Below, piece by piece: positions 44,842 to 54,447 of a DNA stretch of 64,000 bases; position 1 is the first letter of the stretch, and each line of letters begins with the position of its first letter. The translations under genes were made by a program, and so were the position numbers. The DNA comes from Leptolyngbya boryana PCC 6306 (GTDB lineage: Bacteria > Cyanobacteriota > Cyanobacteriia > Leptolyngbyales > Leptolyngbyaceae): positions 200,381 to 264,380 of the forward strand of contig NZ_KB731325.1 in assembly GCF_000353285.1 (NCBI RefSeq), read 5' to 3'. The notes beneath the pieces were generated by a model, which searched no databases, was not told the origin of the DNA, and was given only the letters and a program-made list of their open reading frames with translations.

Positions 44842-47800
44842 ATGAGTAATGTAATTAATGCGATAGAAGGCATCGCGATTGTTGGAATGTCGGGTCGTTT
44901 TCCGGGCGCGAAAACAGTCGATGCATTTTGGCAAAACCTACGATCGGGGATTGAATCCATTGCGTTTTTCACCGATGAGGAACTGATTGCGGCAGGCATT
45001 GATCCGGTTGTTGTGCGAGATTCTAATTACGTCAAAGCGTCTGCCCTGCTTGATGGGATAGAGCAGTTTGATGCAGCATTCTTCGGCTTCAATCCTAAAG
45101 AAGCGGCAATGATGGACCCACAGCAGCGGATCTTTTTAGAATGCGCTTGGGAAGCTTTGGAGAATGCAGGATACGACTGTCAACGCTGCGGCGATCGGAT
45201 GGGAGTATACGCCGGAGTCGGTTTGAATCAGTATTGGGTCTTTCAGATCGCGCCCGATCGTCAATTGCTAGAATCTGCTGCTGGCTATCAAACGGTCATT
45301 GGGAATGAGAAAGATTTTCTAACAACTCGTGTTTCCTATCAACTCAATCTCAAAGGACCCAGCCTTGACATTCAAACCGCTTGCTCAACCTCACTGGTTG
45401 CAACCAGCTTAGCCTGCCAGAGCTTACTCAGTTACCAGTGTGATATGGCGCTAGCGGGCGGCATTACAATCCATGCGTTGCAAAAATCAGGCTATTTCTA
45501 TCAAGAGGGCGGGATTTTGTCTCCCGATGGGCACTGTCGTGCTTTTGATGCCAAAGCTCAGGGAACTGTTCCTGGTAGTGGTGTGGGCATTGTAGTTTTG
45601 AAGCGGTTAGAAGATGCGCTGGCAGACGGTGATTGTATTCTTGCAGTGATCAAAAGTTCAGCGATTAACAATGACGGCTCGATGAAAGTCGGTTACACTG
45701 CGCCCAGTGTGGAGGGACAAGCAGAGGTTATTGCTGAGGCGTTGGCGTTAGCAGGAATTGAAGCGGACTCTATTTCCTATGTTGAGGCGCATGGGACAGG
45801 AACTGCATTAGGAGATCCGATCGAACTCGCAGCCCTAACTAAGGCATTTCGCGATAGTACCGAGAGGAGAAACTTCTGTGCGATTGGCTCTGTTAAAACA
45901 AATATTGGGCATCTCGATGCGGCGGCTGGAGTAACAGGTCTAATTAAAACAGTACTAGCACTCAAGCACCAACAAATTCCCCCCAGTTTGTATTTTGAGC
46001 AACCGAATCCTCAAATTGATTTTGCCAATACTCCTTTTTACGTCAACACAACGCTCACCGACTGGCAAACGCATCATCAGCCACGCCGAGCCGCAGTGAG
46101 TTCCTTGGGCATTGGTGGGACGAATGCACACATTATCTTGGAAGAAGCACCTGCGATCGCTTCGTCTAGCGCTTCCCGCTCTCATCAACTCTTGCTACTT
46201 TCGGCTAAAACTGCTTCTGCCCTAAAAACTGCAACGACGAATCTGGCAAATCACCTTCAGCAAAATTCTGACTGCAATCTCGCAGATGTTGCCTACACGC
46301 TACAAACGGGTCGCAAACGGTTTGAACATCGTTGCATGGTGGTGGTACGCGATCGTGAGGATGCCATTGAGAGCCTAAGCTCCCTCGATCCGCAACGGAA
46401 CTTCATCCAATCGGCAGGAGGAGAACGCCCGATCGCCTTTATGTTCCCCGGACAGGGTTCTCAATACGTCAACATGGGACGGGAACTATACGAAACAGAG
46501 GCAATCTTTCGCGAACAAGTTGATCGCTGCTGTGAATTGCTCAAATCTCATTTAGGCTTAGATTTGCGATCGCTGCTCTATCCCGATGTCGAAACCGTTG
46601 AAACCGCGCAGCGCCTTCAACAAACCGCGATCGCTCAACCTGCTTTATTTGTTATTGAGTATGCCTTGGCGCAACTGTGGCTCAACTGGGGCATTCGTCC
46701 TCAAGCTTTGATTGGTCATAGTATTGGCGAATATGTTGCAGCATGTATTGCAGGTGTATTCTCTCTAAAAGATGCGTTAGCGTTGGTCAGCGCACGCGCA
46801 CAACTAATGCAGCAACTTCCCACAGGAGCAATGCTTGCTGTTCCTCTTTCTGAGCATGATCTACAACCTCTACTAGGTCGCGATCTTTCCTTAGCTACGA
46901 TCAATAGTGTTACCCAGTGTGTTGTTTCTGGGTCTGAAGCCGCGATCGTAACTTTACAACACCAATTATCGGAACAAGGCATCGAGTCACGTTTGCTGCA
47001 TACGTCTCATGCCTTTCACTCTCAAATGATGGAAGCCATCGTTGAACCATTCATTCAACGAGTTAAAACCATTCCTCTGCATTCTCCTCAAATTCCCTAC
47101 ATCTCCAACGTGACGGGCACCTGGATTACGGCAGATCAAGCGACAAATCCGGCATACTGGGGCAACCATCTGCGTCAAACGGTGCGTTTTGCGGATGGTA
47201 TTGACCAGTTGTGGCAAGACTCGCAGCGAATCTTACTCGAAGTGGGTCCTGGACGAACCTTGAGTACCTTTGCTCAACGCCATTCTGCTAAAACAGCAGC
47301 ACATATAATTTTGACTTCCTTACGTCACCCGCAAAAGCAGCGATCGGATGTGGCATTACTGTTGCAGACCTTGGGGCAACTCTGGCAATGCGGAGTCTCA
47401 GTGGATTGGTCAACCTTTTATGCCCACGAGCGACGCTATCGCCTGCCTTTACCAACCTATCCCTTTGAGCGTCAACGCTATTGGATTGAACCGCGATCGT
47501 TCTTACAACCAAGCACGACATCGAATCGTTGGGATGAACTGATTCAGGCAGCACAACAACAGGCAAATCAGGGAATTTCAGCGTTAGCAGTTGACCCTTC
47601 GCAGGCTCCAAAAGTATTGTCTGCCCTGATGGAGAACGATCCACCCAAGCCAAATCTCCTCGATCGAATCGGGAAGAAGTTGGAGATGGCAGATTGGTTC
47701 TATCTACCCTCCTGGAAACGGTCTCTGCCCCCTGCGCCCGTTCAAACCCTTGCATCGAAGTGCTGGTTAGTATTTGTAGATGAGTGGGGTTTAGGTGAGA

Positions 47801-49629
47801 AATTAGCGCAGCGGTTGAACCAATCGGGTCAAACGGTTGTGATGGTTCGAGCCGGAACACAATTTCAGAGGTTACACAGCCTCGTAGAGCAAAATTCGGT
47901 CAATTGCCACTATACAATCGCGCCTCACCGTCCCGGAGACTACCGCACGTTGCTGGATGATTTGCGAACCCTGGGCAAACAGCCAGAAGCGATCGCGCAT
48001 TTGTGGAGCGTTACGAACGAGACGAATTCATCTCTAGAATCCCTAGAGCAAACGGAAACTCTGAGCTTTTTCAGCCTGCTATTTCTAGCGCAAGCTCTTA
48101 GTGAGCAGTCTTCAGATTGTGCCATTGACATCAACATTATCTCCAACCAAGTACAGGACATCGCGGGTTCCGAGGAACTATGTCCTAGCAAAGCATTGTC
48201 TCTTGGACCTTGTAAGGTGATTCCACAGGAGTATCCCAACTTCACTTGTCGCAGCATTGATGTGGTGCTTCCGGTTCACAACCAAGATGAAAAGTTAATT
48301 CAACAACTGTTTGTAGAACTGACTACGCCATCCTCTGATCAGACGATCGCCTATCGAGGCAATCATCGTTGGGTGCAGACTTTTGAAGCTGTGCGTTGGG
48401 ATAACACCCGCTCCTCTCGTTTACGGGATCAAGGCGTTTACTTAATTACAGGTGGATTGGGAGGTCTGGGACTCACGATCGCAGAATATCTCGCTCAAAC
48501 TGTGCAGGCAAAATTGGTGCTGGTAGGACGATCGCCATTTCCTGCCAGAGAGGAGTGGGCACAATGGTTGGCGACGCACGATCGCCAGGATGAGACGAGT
48601 CTCAAAATTGAGAAGCTTCAGGCGTTAGAGAGATTGGGTGCAGAAGTGTTGCCTCTGAGCGCAGATGTATCAAATTCAACGCAAATGCAAGCCGTTTTGA
48701 CGCGCATCAATGAGCAATTTGGGCAACTTCATGGGGTGATTCATGCGGCTGGGGTCACACCGGGAGGCATGATGCAAACTAAAACTGCCGAAGCTGCCGC
48801 TAGGATTCTGACCCCCAAGGTGAAAGGAACGCTGGTGCTAGCAGATCTGCTGAAGAATACGCCACTAGACTTCTTGGTGCTGTGTTCGTCCCTAACTGCA
48901 ATTCTGGGCGGTTTGGGCATGGTGGATCACTGCGCTGCCAATGCGTTTTTAGATGCTTTCGCCTATCATCATCAGATTCAATATCCCGATCGTCTTACCG
49001 TTTCCGTTAACTGGGATAGCTGGCAAGAGGTCGGACAGGCAGCCAATACCATCATTCCAGCAACGCTTAAACAGGTACGCGAAGAAAATTTAAAGCAAGG
49101 GATTTTACCGCAAGAAGGGATAGAAGCTTTCTGCCGCATTTTGCAATGCATGGTGCCTCAAGTCCTGGTTTCAACACGCGATTTTCAGATGCAGTTACAG
49201 TACGATCATCTGCTGAATAGTGTGGAACATCTCGAACCTGTGAGGCAGGATCTGCACCCTAGACCAGCGTTGAGTAATGCCTATATTGCTCCTAGCAGCG
49301 CGATCGAACAAACTGTTGCAGAGATTTGGCAAGAGTCATTGGGAATTGAGTCGATCGGCATTCAGGATAACTTCTTTCACTTAGGCGGAGATTCCTTGTT
49401 AGCCGTGCAGATTGTCTCCCGATTACGAGATGCTTTCTCGGTTGAGTTATCACTGCAAACCCTTTTATCAGATGCCCCAACCATTGCTGAATTATCGAAG
49501 ACGATTCGCACTCTACAAGCAGAAACAAATGAGCTTGACGTAATGAACGAACTGCTATTAGAGATAGAAAGTTTATCGCTGAGTGAAATTCAAGAACAAC
49601 TGGAAGCAGCACAATTCAGTAATCATTAA
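44842..49629 (+). CDS. Type I polyketide synthase module KS-AT-KR-ACP
   Basis: A 1595-residue single module. KS (about 8-435): active Cys181 in QTACSTSL, His in EAHGTGTALGDP and NIGHLDAAAG. AT (about 530-830): GHSIGEYVAAC with active Ser627 and a HAFH motif (about 725), which indicates malonyl-CoA rather than methylmalonyl-CoA. KR (structural half about 930-1190, catalytic half from 1195): TGGLGGLGLTIAEYLA. ACP (about 1490-1560) with LGGDSLLAVQ. No DH, ER or methyltransferase. It would extend the acyl-aminoacyl chain by two carbons and reduce the ketone, leaving a beta-hydroxy (statine-like) unit. It starts 4 bp after the preceding gene. Confidence 0.94.
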   Translation: MSNVINAIEGIAIVGMSGRFPGAKTVDAFWQNLRSGIESIAFFTDEELIAAGIDPVVVRDSNYVKASALLDGIEQFDAAFFGFNPKEAAMMDPQQRIFLECAWEALENAGYDCQRCGDRMGVYAGVGLNQYWVFQIAPDRQLLESAAGYQTVIGNEKDFLTTRVSYQLNLKGPSLDIQTACSTSLVATSLACQSLLSYQCDMALAGGITIHALQKSGYFYQEGGILSPDGHCRAFDAKAQGTVPGSGVGIVVLKRLEDALADGDCILAVIKSSAINNDGSMKVGYTAPSVEGQAEVIAEALALAGIEADSISYVEAHGTGTALGDPIELAALTKAFRDSTERRNFCAIGSVKTNIGHLDAAAGVTGLIKTVLALKHQQIPPSLYFEQPNPQIDFANTPFYVNTTLTDWQTHHQPRRAAVSSLGIGGTNAHIILEEAPAIASSSASRSHQLLLLSAKTASALKTATTNLANHLQQNSDCNLADVAYTLQTGRKRFEHRCMVVVRDREDAIESLSSLDPQRNFIQSAGGERPIAFMFPGQGSQYVNMGRELYETEAIFREQVDRCCELLKSHLGLDLRSLLYPDVETVETAQRLQQTAIAQPALFVIEYALAQLWLNWGIRPQALIGHSIGEYVAACIAGVFSLKDALALVSARAQLMQQLPTGAMLAVPLSEHDLQPLLGRDLSLATINSVTQCVVSGSEAAIVTLQHQLSEQGIESRLLHTSHAFHSQMMEAIVEPFIQRVKTIPLHSPQIPYISNVTGTWITADQATNPAYWGNHLRQTVRFADGIDQLWQDSQRILLEVGPGRTLSTFAQRHSAKTAAHIILTSLRHPQKQRSDVALLLQTLGQLWQCGVSVDWSTFYAHERRYRLPLPTYPFERQRYWIEPRSFLQPSTTSNRWDELIQAAQQQANQGISALAVDPSQAPKVLSALMENDPPKPNLLDRIGKKLEMADWFYLPSWKRSLPPAPVQTLASKCWLVFVDEWGLGEKLAQRLNQSGQTVVMVRAGTQFQRLHSLVEQNSVNCHYTIAPHRPGDYRTLLDDLRTLGKQPEAIAHLWSVTNETNSSLESLEQTETLSFFSLLFLAQALSEQSSDCAIDINIISNQVQDIAGSEELCPSKALSLGPCKVIPQEYPNFTCRSIDVVLPVHNQDEKLIQQLFVELTTPSSDQTIAYRGNHRWVQTFEAVRWDNTRSSRLRDQGVYLITGGLGGLGLTIAEYLAQTVQAKLVLVGRSPFPAREEWAQWLATHDRQDETSLKIEKLQALERLGAEVLPLSADVSNSTQMQAVLTRINEQFGQLHGVIHAAGVTPGGMMQTKTAEAAARILTPKVKGTLVLADLLKNTPLDFLVLCSSLTAILGGLGMVDHCAANAFLDAFAYHHQIQYPDRLTVSVNWDSWQEVGQAANTIIPATLKQVREENLKQGILPQEGIEAFCRILQCMVPQVLVSTRDFQMQLQYDHLLNSVEHLEPVRQDLHPRPALSNAYIAPSSAIEQTVAEIWQESLGIESIGIQDNFFHLGGDSLLAVQIVSRLRDAFSVELSLQTLLSDAPTIAELSKTIRTLQAETNELDVMNELLLEIESLSLSEIQEQLEAAQFSNH

Positions 49630-49674
49630 CCACGACACTCTGTAACATAACAAATCCTATACGGCTGGCAAAGA

Positions 49675-52600
49675 ATGAACACGCTCTCTCAACGTCTCGC
49701 TGCTCTCTCACCGGAACAGCAGAGGCTTCTAGAACTACGTCTCAAGCAAAAAGGCTTAACGGCTCCTAAAGCCCAATCCGTTATTCAGCCTAGACAAAAT
49801 CAGGACTCACTGCCCTTATCTTTTGCTCAAGAGCGGCTGTGGGTGTTGGATCAATTGCAGCCAGAAGTGCCGTTTTATAATGAAGTTCATTTCTTTCACC
49901 TGCGGGGGGCGTTGAATGTAGCGGCATTAGAGCAGGGTTTTAATGCTATCTCACAGCGCCATACTGTGTTGCGGAGTAGATTTGCGACTGTTGAGGGACG
50001 ACCTGTTCAGCAGGTAGAGCCGTTTCAGCCTTTCCCTTTGCCGATCGTCGATCTGAGCCAAGCGGCAGAAACAGAGCGGGAGAGCGTTGCGAGAGCGATC
50101 GCGACTCAAGAGGCGCAGCAACCGTTTGATTTAGCCAATGATGTGTTAGTGCGAATTAAGCTTCTGCGGCTCACGCCAACGCATCACATCTTGCTGCTCA
50201 CCGTCCATCACATTGTCTGTGATGGTTGGTCAGTCGGCGTGTTCATTCAGGAACTGGTCAGGTTCTACACTGCCTTTGCTACGGGGGAACCGCTCTCCCT
50301 TGCTAATCTGCCAATTCAATATGCAGATTTTGCGGCTTGGCAGCGAGAATGGCTCCAAGGTGAAGTGCTAGAGACTCAACTTGCTTACTGGAAACAGCAA
50401 CTCGGTGGCACATTGCCCGTTCTAGAACTTCCCACAACCCGTCCGCGTCCTACCACGGAAACTGGACGAGGTGCGATTCAAACCTCATCTTTATCACCCG
50501 CCTTAACCCAAGCGCTCAAGACACTGAGTCAGCAAACAGGGGTGACGCTGTTTATGACTCTGCTAGCAGCTTTCAACACTCTGCTCTATCGCCATACCAG
50601 AATAGAAGACATTTTGGTGGGTTCGCCGATCGCAACCCGCAATCGGGTTGAATTAGAAGGCTTGATCGGGTTATTTCTCAACACGCTTGTATTCCGCACT
50701 GATGTTTCTGGCAATCCGACGTTTCAGGAGTTGCTCAATCGGGTGCGTGATGTCGCACTCGGAGCCTATGCCCATCAGGATGTACCGTTTGAAAAACTGG
50801 TTGAGGAACTGCACCCTGATCGCAACCTCAGCCAATCCCCGTTGTTTCAGGTGATGTTCATTCTGCAAAATACGCCCAAACCCGCCTTAGAGCTACCTGG
50901 TTTGACGATCGAACCCTGGGATATCGATAACGGAGCCGCGACCTTTGATCTCACGCTCAGTCTGCAAGAGACCTCTCAAGGTCTTAGCGTGAGTTGGGAA
51001 TACAACACTGACCTGTTTGATGCAGATGCGATCGCGCGAATGCAAGGGCACTGGCAAACCTTGCTAGAAGGAATTGTGAAAAATCCCCAAGCTCGCCTCT
51101 CAGAATTGCCTTTGTTGACAACCCAGGAACTAGAGCAGCTTTGGACATGGGGAACCGGAGAACACGAAAGCCATGCTCTCGTAGGCACCCCGCAACATCT
51201 ATGTATTCATGAATTATTTGAGGCGCAAGTTGAACAAACTCCCGATGCGATCGCGGTTGTTTTTGAAGATCAACATCTTACTTATACCGAACTCAACCAC
51301 AAAGCCAATCAACTAGCCCATCAGTTGCGATCGTGGGGTATCCAACCGGAAATGTTGGTAGGGATCTGCATGGAAACCTCACTAGAGATGATGGTGAGCA
51401 TTTTCGCAATCCTCAAAGCCGGAGGCGCTTACCTGCCGCTTGATCCTGCCTATCCGACAGAACGGTTAGCCTTCATGCTCAATGATGCGAAAGTATCGGT
51501 GCTCCTGACGCAAACTCATCTGCTCAACACGCTCCCTCAGCATCCGGCTCAGGTTCTTTGTGTCGATCGCGATCAATCCATTTCTACGGCTGCCTCCCTG
51601 TCTCCTGCACCTACTGGCTCAAACCTTGCCTATGTGATCTACACGTCTGGTTCTACGGATACCCCCAAGGGCGTGATGGTCACGCATCGCAGTTTGGTCA
51701 ATGCCTATTTTGCATGGGAAAGTGCTTACCAGTTGAGAGCGGCTGTCACCTGTCATCTACAAATGGCAAGCTTTTCCTTTGATGTTTTTTCTGGCAATTG
51801 GATACGGGCACTGTGTTCTGGGGCAAAGCTCGTGCTCTGTCCTAGAGATTTTTTACTAATGCCTGATCAGCTTTACAGTCTTATGCGTCGGGAGCAGGTA
51901 GATTGTGCAGAATTTGTACCAGCCGTGTTGCGGAATTTACTCAGATATCTAGAAACAACGGGTCAATCGCTCGACTTCATGCGGCTCCTGATGGTGGGGT
52001 CGGATAGCTGGTATGTACAAGAGCATCAGGCTATCCAGCGATTGTGCGGAACCCAGACTCGGCTGATTAACTCCTATGGTGTGACTGAGGCAACGATCGA
52101 CACAACTTATTTCGAGAGAACTGAGACAAAACTGTCTGTCGATAACTTAGTTCCGATCGGTCGTCCCTTTCCGAACAGTCAGGTGTACGTTCTGGATATC
52201 GATCGACAACCTGTACCAATTGGAGTGCCTGGAGAACTTTACATTGGGGGTGCTGGCGTTGCACGAGGATATCTGAATCGTCCTGAACTGACCGAGGAGC
52301 GGTTTATCCCTTACGTTGACCCTTTCACTCCTTCAATTACAACTCGTTTATATCGAGCTGGCGATCTGGTTCGCTATCTGCCTGATGGCAATCTGGAGTT
52401 TTTAGGACGGATTGATAACCAGGTAAAGCTGCGCGGGTTTCGTATTGAGCTAGGAGAAATCGAAGCAACCCTTGGGCGATCCCCTACTGTTGCAGAAACA
52501 GTTGTCGTGGTGCGAGAAGACGAACCTGGACACAAACGATTAGTTGCCTATGTTGTTCCTGTGCAGTCAACCAGTTTCTCACTTTCTGATCTTCGCAACT

Positions 52601-54441
52601 TTGTCAAAGACAGATTGCCGGGGCACATGGTGCCGTCTGCGTTTGTGGTGTTGGAGTTCCTACCGCTCACACCTAACGGCAAGATCGATCGACGATCGCT
52701 GCCTGTTCCTGAGATAGCAAGACCGAATTTAGAACATACATACATTGCACCTCAAAACCCAGTGGAAACGGCATTGGTCGGTATCTGGGCTGAGATACTT
52801 GGGGTGGCGCAAGTGGGCATTGACGACAACTTCTTTGAGTTGGGTGGCGATTCTATTCTGAGTATCCAAGTAGTCGCTAAGGCAAATCAGCAGGGATTGA
52901 GAATGACACCCAAGCAGGTGTTTCAGTATCAAACGATCGCAGAGTTAGCCACCGTTGTAGAACTCGTAGACGCGCAGACCATCGCTCCAGCAGAACAGGG
53001 AGCGGTGACAGGTGATTTACCACTCACGCCCATTCAACATTGGTTCTTTCAACAGGAATTGTTGGAGCCGCATCACTGGAATCAATCCATCTTGTTAGAA
53101 GTCCGACAAGCGATCGATGCCAGGCTTTTAGAAAAGGCAGTCCAGCATTTACTCACTCATCACGATGCATTGCGACTGCGATTTTCTCGGACTGCTGAAG
53201 GTTGGCAACAGCAGATGATCAGCCCCGATACGGCTGTTCCATTCTCCCAAGTGAATTTGTCAAACCTGTCTACAGCAGAACAAGCGATCGCGATTGAGCA
53301 AGCAGCAACACAACTCCAAGCAAGCCTTAATTTGAGCGATGGTTCGATCGTGCGGGTTGCTTGGTTTGACCTGGGACTCCATCGAGCGAGCCGTTTGTTG
53401 ATTGTGATTCATCATCTTGCAGTCGATGGGGTGTCTTGGCGAGTGTTGCTAGAAGATCTGCAAACGATTTACCAGCAATTGAGAGATGTTCAACCGATCA
53501 AACTGCCGGCTAAGACCACTTCATTTAAACGGTGGGCAGAACAGTTGGTTAACTACGCACAATCGGAAAGTTTGCAACAAGAACAGTCCTTCTGGCTAAC
53601 CCAATTGCAAAAGCCGATTCCGCCCCTCCCTGTGGATTTTCCAGGCGGAACGAATACCGTTGCCCAAGCTCGTACTGTCACCGTAACGCTGAATTCAGCA
53701 GAAACCCAAACATTACTACAAGACGTACCTGCTGCTTATAGCACCCAAATCAACGATGTGTTGTTAACTGCACTCGTACAAGCGTTTGCAGCGTGGACTG
53801 GAAAACCATCACTACTGGTGGAGCTAGAGGGACATGGACGCGAGGACATGATTGAAGGGGTAGATGTATCGCGTACGGTCGGCTGGTTTACTGCTGTGTT
53901 TCCAGTATTGCTGGAGTTGGATAGCAGGGTTGATAGTGCCCAAGCCCTAAAAGCGGTGAAAGAGCAACTGCGGCAAATCCCGAATCGAGGCGTTGGCTAT
54001 GGACTGCTGCGCTATCTCAATTCAGGAGAAATCGCTGAATCCTTGCGAAAACTGCCTCAAGCGGAAGTCAGTTTCAACTATCTCGGACAGTTTGATCGGA
54101 GCTTTGCAGCGTCCTCTTTGTTTGGGCTGGCTCAAGAGTCGAGCGGCTCTTGTCATGGCTTGCAAGATCGTCGATCGCATCTATTTGAGATTGACGGCAT
54201 GATTACCGACGGTCAGCTGCAAATGGTCTGGACGTATAGCGAAGCATTGCATCACCCTGCCACCGTTGAAGGACTGGCACAACGGTTTCTCGAAAAGCTG
54301 CGATCGCTGATTTGCCACTGCCAATCGCCTGACGCTAAAGGCTATACCCCCTCAGACTTTCCCCTAGCCGAGCTTAGTCAGGATGAACTTGATGCCGTAT
54401 TCGCGACGGTTGAATTTTCTGTTGAATTTTCAGGGAGATAA
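49675..54441 (+). CDS. NRPS module C-A(Orn-like)-PCP-E
   Basis: A 1588-residue module. C domain (about 40-470) with HHIVCDGWS. Adenylation domain (about 510-990) containing YTSGSTDTPKGVMVTH, FDVFSGNW and NSYGVTEATID. The pocket residues read off GrsA positions are D, V, G, E, M, G, S, I, D, K. They differ at one position from the DVGEIGSIDK code known for ornithine. PCP (about 1030-1090) with ELGGDSILSIQ. Epimerisation domain (about 1110-1570) with HHLAVDGVSW and GWFTAVFP. The predicted product unit is D-ornithine. The C-terminus (TPSDFPLAELSQDELD) looks like a donor docking segment for the next enzyme. Confidence 0.94.
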   Translation: MNTLSQRLAALSPEQQRLLELRLKQKGLTAPKAQSVIQPRQNQDSLPLSFAQERLWVLDQLQPEVPFYNEVHFFHLRGALNVAALEQGFNAISQRHTVLRSRFATVEGRPVQQVEPFQPFPLPIVDLSQAAETERESVARAIATQEAQQPFDLANDVLVRIKLLRLTPTHHILLLTVHHIVCDGWSVGVFIQELVRFYTAFATGEPLSLANLPIQYADFAAWQREWLQGEVLETQLAYWKQQLGGTLPVLELPTTRPRPTTETGRGAIQTSSLSPALTQALKTLSQQTGVTLFMTLLAAFNTLLYRHTRIEDILVGSPIATRNRVELEGLIGLFLNTLVFRTDVSGNPTFQELLNRVRDVALGAYAHQDVPFEKLVEELHPDRNLSQSPLFQVMFILQNTPKPALELPGLTIEPWDIDNGAATFDLTLSLQETSQGLSVSWEYNTDLFDADAIARMQGHWQTLLEGIVKNPQARLSELPLLTTQELEQLWTWGTGEHESHALVGTPQHLCIHELFEAQVEQTPDAIAVVFEDQHLTYTELNHKANQLAHQLRSWGIQPEMLVGICMETSLEMMVSIFAILKAGGAYLPLDPAYPTERLAFMLNDAKVSVLLTQTHLLNTLPQHPAQVLCVDRDQSISTAASLSPAPTGSNLAYVIYTSGSTDTPKGVMVTHRSLVNAYFAWESAYQLRAAVTCHLQMASFSFDVFSGNWIRALCSGAKLVLCPRDFLLMPDQLYSLMRREQVDCAEFVPAVLRNLLRYLETTGQSLDFMRLLMVGSDSWYVQEHQAIQRLCGTQTRLINSYGVTEATIDTTYFERTETKLSVDNLVPIGRPFPNSQVYVLDIDRQPVPIGVPGELYIGGAGVARGYLNRPELTEERFIPYVDPFTPSITTRLYRAGDLVRYLPDGNLEFLGRIDNQVKLRGFRIELGEIEATLGRSPTVAETVVVVREDEPGHKRLVAYVVPVQSTSFSLSDLRNFVKDRLPGHMVPSAFVVLEFLPLTPNGKIDRRSLPVPEIARPNLEHTYIAPQNPVETALVGIWAEILGVAQVGIDDNFFELGGDSILSIQVVAKANQQGLRMTPKQVFQYQTIAELATVVELVDAQTIAPAEQGAVTGDLPLTPIQHWFFQQELLEPHHWNQSILLEVRQAIDARLLEKAVQHLLTHHDALRLRFSRTAEGWQQQMISPDTAVPFSQVNLSNLSTAEQAIAIEQAATQLQASLNLSDGSIVRVAWFDLGLHRASRLLIVIHHLAVDGVSWRVLLEDLQTIYQQLRDVQPIKLPAKTTSFKRWAEQLVNYAQSESLQQEQSFWLTQLQKPIPPLPVDFPGGTNTVAQARTVTVTLNSAETQTLLQDVPAAYSTQINDVLLTALVQAFAAWTGKPSLLVELEGHGREDMIEGVDVSRTVGWFTAVFPVLLELDSRVDSAQALKAVKEQLRQIPNRGVGYGLLRYLNSGEIAESLRKLPQAEVSFNYLGQFDRSFAASSLFGLAQESSGSCHGLQDRRSHLFEIDGMITDGQLQMVWTYSEALHHPATVEGLAQRFLEKLRSLICHCQSPDAKGYTPSDFPLAELSQDELDAVFATVEFSVEFSGR

Positions 54442-54447
54442 GCCACC

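Noticed and set aside
44842-49629. A dehydratase domain between AT and KR of the polyketide synthase
   Set aside because: No HxxxGxxxxP motif is visible; the stretch fits the structural half of a KR domain.
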